Below, one piece after another: positions 32,947-40,764 of a stretch of DNA of 64,000 nt. Every line of letters begins with the position of its first letter. The stretch's first letter is position 1. The stretch lies in contig NZ_JBNMJV010000009.1 of NCBI RefSeq assembly GCF_050874005.1, forward strand, positions 22,485-86,484, read 5' to 3'. The notes beneath the pieces are model-generated. The model saw only the letters and a list, made by a program, of their open reading frames with translations, was not told the DNA's origin and did not search any database. Made by a program: the position numbers and the translations under genes. The DNA comes from Huintestinicola sp050874005 (lineage in GTDB: Bacteria; Bacillota; Clostridia; Oscillospirales; Ruminococcaceae).

Positions 32947-33246
32947 ATGACCGGATTAAGAACGAAGGAAAATGATAAATTTATTATATTTTTTTCTTAT
33001 GTTCAGAATGAAGCTTCTAAACTCGGCTGTACTTTCTTTCTTGACACAGGCGAAGGACATTTTTATTCCGATGATAAAATGGAAGGAATGGATCTGAGCG
33101 GCTGGCTTATTCCGAATAATTTGGCACAGGCATTTGAAAAAGAATACATTCAAAATATCAATCTTGATAAATGGGATGAATTCTATCAATTCGCAGAATG
33201 GAAACTTAACGGAACCGATATTTCAATTTATTTTGTAAAATATTAA
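32947..33246 (+). CDS. hypothetical protein
   Basis: A 99-residue acidic and aromatic-rich protein of no recognised family. AAAAGGTGA precedes the ATG and a perfect consensus promoter lies 50 nt upstream. The AT-rich codon use contrasts with glmS, suggesting recent acquisition. The pattern of strands around DGWL-like and YFVKY segments suggests a small globular domain such as those of immunity or SMI1-like proteins, which is only a guess. Confidence 0.55.
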   Translation: MTGLRTKENDKFIIFFSYVQNEASKLGCTFFLDTGEGHFYSDDKMEGMDLSGWLIPNNLAQAFEKEYIQNINLDKWDEFYQFAEWKLNGTDISIYFVKY

Positions 33247-33299
33247 AAATTAAAAAAAATAACGCACAAGTATTTAGTAGGTAAAGTAAGTGATAAACT

Positions 33300-33482
33300 A
33301 TGACATTATATTGTCCAATTTCTCAACGTGAAATAGAAGATGTCGAGTGTGCCATTATAAATGATATTGTTAATGGTATGATTAAAGAAACATATATCAA
33401 TCCCGTACTTATCAACAATCCTGATTATGTGAACATCTGCAAAAAATGTCAGAAAGAAAGCGGATGTATAATTCACAAATAA
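33300..33482 (+). CDS. small Cys-containing hypothetical protein
   Basis: A 60-residue protein with Cys residues at YCPIS near the N-terminus and in CKKCQKESGC near the C-terminus, spaced like a split zinc-binding site. The ribosome site is weak. It lies 53 nt after the previous small gene and shares its AT-rich codon use, so the two may form one operon. Family unknown. Confidence 0.5.
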   Translation: MTLYCPISQREIEDVECAIINDIVNGMIKETYINPVLINNPDYVNICKKCQKESGCIIHK

Positions 33483-33543
33483 AAGAAGCTAACCTCTCAT
33501 AACCGAGCAGTATTTTTCTGTCCAAACAACCGCATACAAAAAA

Positions 33544-33569
33544 CGGTTCAAGCCCAAAAGCCTGAACCG
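33544..33569 (-). terminator. terminator after tRNA-Leu
   Basis: Minus strand CGGTTCAGGC/GCTTGAACCG (one wobble) around TTTTGG, followed by six T residues. Confidence 0.8.
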
Positions 33570-33577
33570 CTTAAAAC

Positions 33578-33661
33578 TGGTGCGAGAGATGGGACTTGAA
33601 CCCACACGTCAAAGACACACGCACCTCAAACGTGCCTGTCTGCCTATTCCAGCACTCTCGC
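33578..33661 (-). tRNA. tRNA-Leu (anticodon GAG)
   Basis: The minus strand folds into an 84-nt tRNA with acceptor stem GCGAGAG/CTCTCGC, encoded CCA, a long class II variable arm (about TGTCTTTGACG) and TpsiC arm GGGTTCAAGTCCC. The anticodon loop TTGAGGT on stem CACGT/GCGTG gives anticodon GAG, reading CUC and CUU. The remainder of the gap 33483-33824 holds only its terminator and the promoter (TTGCAA, 17 nt, TAAAAT) of the next gene. Confidence 0.95.
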
Positions 33662-33833
33662 ATATCATCTGACTTGTCTCAGTCAGCTTTTATATTATAT
33701 CACAATAAAACAGGTTTGTCAATACCTTTTTGAAAATTTTCCCGAAAAATCTGAAAAGCCAAAAATCTACGGAGCGTTTATTGCAATTTACCGTCGGATA
33801 GGTTAAAATATAGCTTGAAAGGAGATGAATACT

Positions 33834-34421
33834 ATGAACTGCTCAGAAGCAGGAGCGCTCATAAAAAAGCGCCGCACCGAGCTGGGGCTTACACAGAAAG
33901 CCTTGGCAGACAAAATGAACATAAGCGACAAGACCGTCTCCAAATGGGAGAGGGGTCTTGGTTTTCCCGATGTTAACCTAATATCGGAGCTTTCGGAGAT
34001 ACTTTCCGTAAGCATCGAAAGCCTTATCTTAGGAAAATGCGAACAAAATGAATTTAAGGAGATCAATATGAAAAACAACGTCTATTACATCTGCCGTCAA
34101 TGCGGCAGCATAACCGTCAGCACAGGCAAGGCGGAGATAACCTGCTGCGGAGAAAAGCTTGAGCCTGCAGAAGCCCAAAAAGCCACCGAGGAGCAGAAAC
34201 TCAAAGTCACCCCTGTGGAAAACGAGTGGCTCGTCACAGGCGACTGCCCTATGACAAAGGAGGATTACGTCTCCTTTGCCGCATTCGTTACCGCCGAAAC
34301 TATGTATATGATAAAGCTTTATCCAGAGTGGGATCTTTGCTTCCGTCTTCCCTGCCGCACAAGCGGAAAGCTTATATGGTACAGCAAAAAACAGGGGCTT
34401 CTGTTTCAGTACGTCCGCTGA
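33834..34421 (+). CDS. XRE-family transcription regulator with C-terminal zinc-ribbon-like domain
   Basis: Residues 1-65 are an HTH_3 domain (IKKRRTELGLTQKALADKM, TVSKWERGLGFPD). Residues about 75-195 hold CRQC and CCGE Cys pairs and then a domain of about 80 residues with repeated Trp and Cys. The ATG at 33834 is 9 nt after AAGGAG; the ATG at 33825 abuts it. Similar two-domain proteins are common in Clostridia, with target genes unknown. Transcribed alone towards the HD-GYP gene. Confidence 0.8.
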   Translation: MNCSEAGALIKKRRTELGLTQKALADKMNISDKTVSKWERGLGFPDVNLISELSEILSVSIESLILGKCEQNEFKEINMKNNVYYICRQCGSITVSTGKAEITCCGEKLEPAEAQKATEEQKLKVTPVENEWLVTGDCPMTKEDYVSFAAFVTAETMYMIKLYPEWDLCFRLPCRTSGKLIWYSKKQGLLFQYVR

Positions 34422-34505
34422 GCTGAAATAAAGCCAGCTTTGCCGTTTCGTTCATCTAATAACTCCATTGTACCAATTGACTGAGCTGCCAATCAACAAT
34501 TTGTA

Positions 34506-34534
34506 TTGACAATAACATTTAAATATGGTATAAT
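34506..34534 (+). promoter_or_regulatory. sigma-A promoter of the HD-GYP gene
   Basis: TTGACA (34506-34511) and TATAAT (34529-34534) match consensus with a 17-nt spacer. Confidence 0.75.
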
Positions 34535-34586
34535 AATACAAGAATTATAAATTCTCGTCACGAAACGACAGAAAGGCGGTAATGAT

Positions 34587-35999
34587 ATGCTGCAGCGTTC
34601 CAGGAAGATACTTATTATCTCCGACGTAGAAAATGCAGGTCAAAGTATGGAGAAAAGCCTTGGCACCGGATATGAATTTTTTCATACTCCCGCCCAAGAA
34701 CCTGTATTTACCATTGGCGGCAGGACACTTCCCGATGTTGTCGTTCTCGATATCACCGATGCTGCACTAAGAGTCAGAGTTGAACGTGCTATGCATTTTG
34801 ACGAACGTGTATCCGAGCTTACCGTTGTCTGCCTTGTGAACGAGGAGGAAAATGACGAGAAAACCGCAGGCTATGCAAGCGACTCGTTTTTCATCGTCTG
34901 CCGCTCTGATGATCTTCACGAGGCTGCAGAAAAGATAAAAAACATTTTTGACGAAATAAGCGGCGTTTCCGAAAACGGCAATGCCGACAAATGTGATGAT
35001 GATATTTTATCCGGAGCACAGCCCAGTCTCAACAGTATGTCCTATCAGCTTATCAAAGCCATTTCACTTATTGCCGAGGTAAAGGATCCCTGTTTCAGAG
35101 GACATTCAAGGCGTTCCGCTTCTCTTGCCAAGGAAATAGTTAAAAGAATGGGCGGCACCGAAGAAGAACAGCTGAATATATACTGCGCCGCTCTTGTTCA
35201 CGATATTGGAATGGTAGCTATCCCCGACTATATTGTAGGGAAAAGAGCCTCTCTTTCCGAGGAGGAGTTCAACGACCTGAGGCAACATACCATTATCGGC
35301 TCCAAAATATTCAGCGGAGTTACTCAGATACCCGAGATAAATCAGGGTATCAGATGGCATCACGAGCGATATGACGGCACAGGCTATCCCGATGGTCTCA
35401 GCGGTGAGGATATACCTCTTGCTGCAAGAATAATCGCCGCAGCCGACGCATACGACTCTATGACCTCTGAAATGGTCTACCGCAGCAGTATGCAGCAGCA
35501 GCAGGTAAGAGAGGAGTTTATCAAAGGCTCGGGAACACAGTTTGACCCTGAAATTGCAAAGATAATGCTCTCCATAATCTACGATGACAAGAATTTCGAG
35601 CGCCGTCAGATATCCAAAAACGACTGGAAGATACTTCTTGTGGACGATGACCCGATGATACTGAAAATGGCTGAATATATCCTCAGCCGCTACAAGCAGT
35701 ACAAAATGCTCCAGGCAAGCTCGGGCAGAGCCGCTCTCAAGATACTGCGTGAGGAAACGGATATCGACCTTATCCTTCTCGACGTGGAAATGCCCCTTAT
35801 GGACGGAATTGAAACACTTATCCGTATCCGTTCAGACGAGATGACACGAAGCCTTCCCATTATTTTCGTTACCGCCGACAGCTCAAAGGAAACTCTCAGC
35901 AAAGCGCTTAAATTCGGCATAAGCGGCTACATAACAAAGCCATTTACACCCACGTTCTTCGTAAAGAAGATAAATGAGATACTGAATAAAAACATATGA
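34587..35999 (+). CDS. HD-GYP phosphodiesterase with C-terminal receiver domain
   Basis: The 470-residue protein has three parts. Residues 1-125 look like a degenerate receiver-type fold. Residues about 160-345 are an HD-GYP domain with LVHDIGMVAIP and WHHERYDGTGYP, the full metal and GYP motifs for cyclic di-GMP hydrolysis. Residues about 350-470 are a receiver domain with DDDP, the phospho-acceptor Asp in LILLDVEMP, and the conserved Lys in YITKPF. The receiver at the C-terminus is the reverse of the usual order. No histidine kinase is adjacent. The protein would lower c-di-GMP when phosphorylated or when released from inhibition. Confidence 0.9.
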   Translation: MLQRSRKILIISDVENAGQSMEKSLGTGYEFFHTPAQEPVFTIGGRTLPDVVVLDITDAALRVRVERAMHFDERVSELTVVCLVNEEENDEKTAGYASDSFFIVCRSDDLHEAAEKIKNIFDEISGVSENGNADKCDDDILSGAQPSLNSMSYQLIKAISLIAEVKDPCFRGHSRRSASLAKEIVKRMGGTEEEQLNIYCAALVHDIGMVAIPDYIVGKRASLSEEEFNDLRQHTIIGSKIFSGVTQIPEINQGIRWHHERYDGTGYPDGLSGEDIPLAARIIAAADAYDSMTSEMVYRSSMQQQQVREEFIKGSGTQFDPEIAKIMLSIIYDDKNFERRQISKNDWKILLVDDDPMILKMAEYILSRYKQYKMLQASSGRAALKILREETDIDLILLDVEMPLMDGIETLIRIRSDEMTRSLPIIFVTADSSKETLSKALKFGISGYITKPFTPTFFVKKINEILNKNI

Positions 36000-36003
36000 T
36001 ACA

Positions 36004-36034
36004 AAGCGGAGTTTTTTACAGCTCCGCTTTTTTG
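36004..36034 (+). terminator. terminator of the HD-GYP gene
   Basis: AAGCGGAG/CTCCGCTT stem with a 10-nt loop and a T run of six. Confidence 0.8.
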
Positions 36035-36078
36035 CGTAAAAAAAGCGTTAATCTCACGCAAAAATTTCGTCGCCGTGA

Positions 36079-36107
36079 TTGACATAAAGAGCAAAATATT
36101 GTATAAT
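36079..36107 (+). promoter_or_regulatory. sigma-A promoter of mgtE
   Basis: TTGACA (36079-36084) and TATAAT (36102-36107) match consensus with a 17-nt spacer. Transcription would begin near 36114, leaving a leader of about 215 nt before mgtE. Confidence 0.8.
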
Positions 36108-36117
36108 AAATTTAAAT

Positions 36118-36321
36118 GCGGCTATTGTATTACTGTGCCGCAAATCCCGAAAAAGGAAGTGAGAGTATGGAAAGCGGAAGTAACAGCGGCGTGATACCAC
36201 GAAGGCGCTCTGTCTGCGTTTTTTGTGCCTCACAGTCTTATACGGGCTGCGCTGTAATTTTTCGGACGCAGACAGAGTAAAGCGGTATCGTGCCTCCTGT
36301 TTCAACTTGAAAAAAAGGAGG
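36118..36321 (+). promoter_or_regulatory. long structured leader of mgtE, candidate riboswitch
   Basis: GCGGC/GCCGC forms a first hairpin (36118-36141). GGCGTGATACC (36188-36198) pairs over 11 bp with GGTATCGTGCC (36284-36294), enclosing a perfect 12-bp helix CTCTGTCTGCGT (36208-36219) with ACGCAGACAGAG (36266-36277) and an asymmetric internal loop. Next, CCTCCT (36293-36298) can pair with AGGAGG (36316-36321), the ribosome site, with TTTCAA/TTGAAA stacked inside. The CC at 36293-36294 belongs to both helices. The known M-box consensus is not seen. The form of the element fits translational control of a Mg2+ channel. Confidence 0.6.
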
Positions 36322-36329
36322 TCTTTAAA

Positions 36330-37688
36330 ATGGAAAAATATGAAGCTGCTGTGCTTGTAAAGCACAGAGCATTTGTGCAGCTTAAAACTGCACTCCAGGA
36401 AATGATGCCTGCGGACATCGCTCAGCTTCTCAGCGAGCTTATCGAGGAGCAGGACGAATTCGGTGAAAAGGAATTCACCCTTATCTTCCGTGTGCTCCCT
36501 AAGGAGCTTGCTGCGGAAGCCTTCACCTATATGGACAGCGACCTGCAGATGGTGCTGATAAACGCCATCTCCGACCGTGAGCTTCGTGCTGTCCTTGACG
36601 AGCTTTTCCTTGACGATACAGTTGATATCATTGAGGAAATGCCCGCTAACGTGGTATCACGAATACTGAAAGCCACCGACCCCGACAAGCGCAAGCAGAT
36701 AAACGAACTGCTCAATTACCCCGAGGACAGCGCAGGAAGCATTATGACAACGGAATTTGTCTACTTCCGCAAGGAGGATTCCGTCAGAGAAGCCTTTGAG
36801 CGCATACGCAGCGTCGGAGTCGTGAAGGAGACCGTTTATACCTGCTATGTTACCGATAACCGCCGCCTTGTGGGACGTGTCTCCCTTCTCGACCTTGTGG
36901 TGGCAGACGAGGACGCTGTTATCGAGGATATTATGGATTCCACGGTAGTAAGCGTATATACCCACGATGACCAGGAAGCTGTTGCAAATCTCCTTGCAAA
37001 GCACGGTCTTGCAGCTATCCCCGTTGTGGACAAGGAAAACCGTATTGTGGGAATTATAACATTCGACGATGTAATGGACGTCATCAGAGAGGAAAACGCT
37101 GAGGATATGGCAATGATGAGCGCCGTTATGCCCAGCGAGGAAAGCTATTTCAAAACAAGCGTATGGAAACACGCACGAAGCAGAATCGTATGGCTTCTGG
37201 TGCTTATGCTCTCGGCTACCCTTACAGGTGCGATAACAAACCATTTCGAGGCTCAGATAGCAGCCATTCCCCTGCTGGTATCCTTTATGCCTATGCTTAC
37301 GGGTACGGGCGGAAACTGCGGCTCCCAGTCCTCAACTATGGTAATTCAGGGTATGGCAATGGACGAGATACGCCTGAAGGATTTCTTCAAGGTGGTTTTC
37401 AAGGAATTCCGCATCGCCATCATATGCAGCATAATCCTTTCGGCGGTGAATTTCGGCAGGATAGTTCTTTTCTATCACGATGTGAAGATAGCCGCTGTAG
37501 TATCGGTCACTCTTGTGGGCACGGTCATACTTTCAAAGCTTTTAGGCTGTATGCTCCCAATGCTTGCAAAGAAGATACACATTGACCCTGCAATTATGTC
37601 TGCTCCCCTGCTCAGCACCCTTGTGGACAGCTGTTCCACACTTTTGTATTTTACAATTGCCCTTCACGTTCTTGATTTTCCCGCTTAA
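36330..37688 (+). CDS. mgtE: magnesium transporter MgtE
   Basis: The 452-residue protein has an N-terminal superhelical MgtE domain (about 30-130), a CBS pair (about 140-255; EEMPANVVSRIL, then VDKENRIVGIITFDDV) and five membrane helices with the conserved TGTGGNCGSQSSTM. MgtE is a Mg2+ channel gated by cytosolic Mg2+ at the CBS domains. AGGAGG lies 8 nt before the ATG and can be hidden by the leader hairpin. Confidence 0.95.
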   Translation: MEKYEAAVLVKHRAFVQLKTALQEMMPADIAQLLSELIEEQDEFGEKEFTLIFRVLPKELAAEAFTYMDSDLQMVLINAISDRELRAVLDELFLDDTVDIIEEMPANVVSRILKATDPDKRKQINELLNYPEDSAGSIMTTEFVYFRKEDSVREAFERIRSVGVVKETVYTCYVTDNRRLVGRVSLLDLVVADEDAVIEDIMDSTVVSVYTHDDQEAVANLLAKHGLAAIPVVDKENRIVGIITFDDVMDVIREENAEDMAMMSAVMPSEESYFKTSVWKHARSRIVWLLVLMLSATLTGAITNHFEAQIAAIPLLVSFMPMLTGTGGNCGSQSSTMVIQGMAMDEIRLKDFFKVVFKEFRIAIICSIILSAVNFGRIVLFYHDVKIAAVVSVTLVGTVILSKLLGCMLPMLAKKIHIDPAIMSAPLLSTLVDSCSTLLYFTIALHVLDFPA

Positions 37689-37743
37689 ACGGGGAATGAT
37701 ATAAATATGCGGTCCGGAAAGCCGCTTTGATTGGAGAGATTTT

Positions 37744-39186
37744 ATGAGAAAAACAAAGATAGTGTGCACTATGGGTCCTGCCACCGACAATGACGATATT
37801 CTGAGAGATATGATGCTCTCGGGAATGAATGTTGCCAGGTTCAATTTTTCCCACGGTGATTATGCCACTCACGAAAGACGTTATGAACAGCTCTGCCGCA
37901 TAAGAGAGGAGCTTGGAATGCCTATCGCCGCTCTGCTCGATACAAAAGGTCCCGAGATACGTCTCGGAAAATTTGCGGACAAGACCCCCGTTACTCTCTG
38001 CGACGGAGACAAATTTATACTCACCACCGAGGAAAGGGTCTGCGACAAGGAAATTGCCTCTATCAGCTTCAAGGGTCTGCCCGACGATGTAAAGCAAGGC
38101 ACGGCAATTCTTATAAACGACGGCGCCGTAGAACTTAAAGTCGAAAGCGTCAGCGGAAACGAGATACACACCGTTGTAGTTCACGGCGGAGAGATCTCCG
38201 ACAACAAGGGCATAAACGTCCCCGGAGTGGAGCTTTCAATGCCTTACCTTTCCGAAAGAGATATGAACGACCTTGAGTTCGGCGCAAAGATTGGCTTTGA
38301 CTTTATCGCCGCTTCATTTGTCAGAACTGCTGCAGATGTGGCATATCTGAAGAAATTCATCAAAAGCCTTGGCTGGAGCACCCCGAGGATAATCGCAAAG
38401 ATCGAGAATATGGACGGCGTCAAAAACATTGACGAGATACTTGAGGTCGCTGACGGCATTATGGTGGCAAGAGGCGATATGGGCGTTGAGATTCCCTTTG
38501 AACAGATACCCGCAATTCAGAAAGATCTTATCAGAAAGGGCTATAACGCAGGCAAGCAGGTCATTACCGCAACTCAGATGCTTGAGTCTATGATAACACA
38601 TATCCGTCCCACCCGTGCGGAGATAACCGACGTGGCAAACGCAATTTACGACGGCACATCTGCAATTATGCTCAGCGGCGAGACTGCGGCAGGCAAGCAC
38701 CCTGTTGAAGCAGTCCGCACAATGGCGCTCATTGCCGAGACCACCGAAAATGATATCAACTATGTTAACCGTCTCAGAGTACGTGCGGAGGACAAGGGCA
38801 AGGATATCACCAATGCGATCTCCCACGCTGCCTGCACTACTGCCCACGACCTTGGTGCAAAAGCTATCGTTACCGTTACCAAAACAGGCGGAACGGCAAA
38901 AATGCTGTCGAAATTCCGTCCTGCCTGCCCTATCATCGGCTGCACTCCAAGCGAAATAGTCTGCCGTCAGATGAATCTGTCCTGGGGCGTTACTCCCCTT
39001 ATGATGGACGAAAAATCCAGCACCGATGAGCTGCTTGACGGAGCTATCGACGCAGCAGTCAGCCACGGACTTCTTGAAAAGGGCGACGTTACCGTTATCA
39101 CCGCAGGCATACCTCTCGGAGTTGCGGGCAACACCAATATGCTCAAGGTAACTGTTGTGGGCAAGGAATCGGAAACACATATCTGA
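37744..39186 (+). CDS. pyk: pyruvate kinase
   Basis: The 480-residue protein has the complete motifs: RKTKIVCTMGPATD, NFSHGDY, DTKGPEIRLG, MVARGDMGVEIP and ATQMLESM. It turns phosphoenolpyruvate and ADP into pyruvate and ATP. The extra C-terminal PEP-utiliser domain of some Bacilli is absent. It starts 55 nt after mgtE without a terminator between them, so the two may be co-transcribed. Confidence 0.97.
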   Translation: MRKTKIVCTMGPATDNDDILRDMMLSGMNVARFNFSHGDYATHERRYEQLCRIREELGMPIAALLDTKGPEIRLGKFADKTPVTLCDGDKFILTTEERVCDKEIASISFKGLPDDVKQGTAILINDGAVELKVESVSGNEIHTVVVHGGEISDNKGINVPGVELSMPYLSERDMNDLEFGAKIGFDFIAASFVRTAADVAYLKKFIKSLGWSTPRIIAKIENMDGVKNIDEILEVADGIMVARGDMGVEIPFEQIPAIQKDLIRKGYNAGKQVITATQMLESMITHIRPTRAEITDVANAIYDGTSAIMLSGETAAGKHPVEAVRTMALIAETTENDINYVNRLRVRAEDKGKDITNAISHAACTTAHDLGAKAIVTVTKTGGTAKMLSKFRPACPIIGCTPSEIVCRQMNLSWGVTPLMMDEKSSTDELLDGAIDAAVSHGLLEKGDVTVITAGIPLGVAGNTNMLKVTVVGKESETHI

Positions 39187-39209
39187 TATATCGAAAGGAA
39201 AAGTGAAAA

Positions 39210-40001
39210 ATGAAAATAAAGAATATTAAAAATCTTGCCGCTCTTGCGGTATCTGCAGTAATGCTCTGTGCCTGCGGAGGGCAAACAGAAAATACTGCTT
39301 CGGACACCGAGCAGACAAGCGCTGCGAATACAACTGTAACAAACGCAGAGGAAGGTCCTCTCTACAACTTTGAAATGCCCGAGGTCGGTGAGAAAATTGC
39401 TGTTATCACCGTCAAGGACTTCGGCGAGATAAAGATAAAGCTGTTCCCCGAGCAGGCTCAGAAGGGCGTTGAGAACTTTGTTGGCCTTGCGGAGATGAAC
39501 TATTACGACGAACTTATTTTCCACCGTATCATTTCCCACTTTATGAATCAGGGCGGCGACCCCACAGGAACGGGAACAGGCGGCAAATCTATCTGGGGAG
39601 ACAAGTTTGACGGCGGAATACCCGAGGGACTTTATCATTTCAGCGGAGCCGTAGCATATGCAAACTCAGGCTCCACCGCCACAAACGGCAGTCAGTTCTA
39701 CATCGTAAACACCGACCCCGGCGAATTTGAGCTTGGCGGAACATATCTTGAGGATGGTTCCATATACAAATATCAGACCTTTGAGGAAGCAGGTTTTACT
39801 CACCCCAAGAACGTTCAGGAAATGTATAAGGAAAAGGGCGGCACTCCTTTCCTTGACGGAAGCTACACCGTTTTCGGACAGGTTTTCGAGGGTATGGACG
39901 TGGTAAGAGCTATGGGACAGGTGGAGACCGATGAAAACGACAAGCCTCTTACTCAGGTTCAGATGGAGTCTGTAAGAATAGTTGAGTACACGGGAGAATA
40001 A
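39210..40001 (+). CDS. cyclophilin-type peptidyl-prolyl isomerase lipoprotein
   Basis: A signal peptide ending VMLCACGG gives a lipobox (LCAC) at residues about 20-23, followed by a Thr/Ala/Asn-rich linker and a cyclophilin domain (60-260) with FHRIISHFMNQGGDPTGTG and TNGSQFYIVN. It probably assists folding of exported proteins at the outer face of the membrane. It follows pyk by 23 nt. Confidence 0.93.
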   Translation: MKIKNIKNLAALAVSAVMLCACGGQTENTASDTEQTSAANTTVTNAEEGPLYNFEMPEVGEKIAVITVKDFGEIKIKLFPEQAQKGVENFVGLAEMNYYDELIFHRIISHFMNQGGDPTGTGTGGKSIWGDKFDGGIPEGLYHFSGAVAYANSGSTATNGSQFYIVNTDPGEFELGGTYLEDGSIYKYQTFEEAGFTHPKNVQEMYKEKGGTPFLDGSYTVFGQVFEGMDVVRAMGQVETDENDKPLTQVQMESVRIVEYTGE

Positions 40002-40052
40002 AATTTATGCTGTGGGGACTTTCTCACAGCAAATACATAGGGGGAATACATA

Positions 40053-40397
40053 ATGAAGCTTTGCCCTAACTGTCACCGTTTAAGCAAGGACGATGATTTC
40101 TGCTCATACTGCGGCAGCGCAGTTTATGAGGACAACACAGATTATTCCATTGACTGCTCTCAGATAAAGGGTCACACCCACGAAAAGCAGACCTTCTCGG
40201 AGAATACCGCTTATCCCCGACAGAACAGCAGCTACAACAGAAGTACAACCAACACTTCGCCCGAGGCAAAGAAAAAGGGCAAGGGCTGCCTTAATCTGAT
40301 AATAATTATTATTGTCATAAATGTTCTTGCAGATATGCTCTTCGGGGGAATTTCGGAGCTGTTTGAATTTCTGGAAAATATTCTGAACGAGATATAA
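40053..40397 (+). CDS. zinc-ribbon protein with C-terminal membrane helix
   Basis: The 114-residue protein begins with a zinc ribbon (CPNC and CSYC), has a polar Asn/Ser-rich linker, and ends in a membrane helix (CLNLIIIIIVINVLADMLF). The topology suggests a membrane-tethered cytoplasmic ribbon. The function is unknown. Confidence 0.75.
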   Translation: MKLCPNCHRLSKDDDFCSYCGSAVYEDNTDYSIDCSQIKGHTHEKQTFSENTAYPRQNSSYNRSTTNTSPEAKKKGKGCLNLIIIIIVINVLADMLFGGISELFEFLENILNEI

Positions 40398-40402
40398 AAG
40401 AT

Positions 40403-40630
40403 ATGGAACTGATATCAATGGAAGAGCTTCTTGCGCTCCTGCGTGAGATATGCGGCGAGGAAAGCATTGCCGCAGATACCGAGCTTATGGAAAGCGGTCT
40501 GCTGGACTCCTATGCATTTATAAATCTGCTCAGTGAGCTTGATATGAGGGCGATATCCATAGAGCCCACACGTGTGGGAACGGAAAATTTCACCTCGGCG
40601 GAGAGAATATATTTGCTCTGCCATAAATAA
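40403..40630 (+). CDS. orphan acyl-carrier-like protein (DltC-like)
   Basis: A 75-residue four-helix protein. MESGLLDSYAFINLLSELD matches the carrier-protein site, with the Ser of DS as the expected phosphopantetheine attachment point as in DltC and ACPs. No adenylation or ligase gene is adjacent, so its cargo is unknown. It lies 5 nt after the zinc-ribbon gene. Confidence 0.65.
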   Translation: MELISMEELLALLREICGEESIAADTELMESGLLDSYAFINLLSELDMRAISIEPTRVGTENFTSAERIYLLCHK

Positions 40631-40645
40631 GCTTTAACAAAAATT

Positions 40646-40681
40646 GCCTTCGCTGTGCTTTAGTGCGGCGAAGGCTTTTTT
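40646..40681 (+). terminator. terminator after the carrier-protein gene
   Basis: GCCTTCGC/GCGAAGGC stem and six T residues. Confidence 0.8.
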
Positions 40682-40764
40682 ACTCCAAAAAAATGCCCCC
40701 TCTCCGATTTTTTTCGGGGACGGGGCGGTTCTTCTTTTTTTCAGATTTACAAACTCAGAAATAA

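Noticed and set aside
36114..36330. M-box or yybP-ykoY riboswitch for mgtE
   Set aside because: The conserved internal motifs of both classes were searched for by eye and not found; kept as an unclassified leader.
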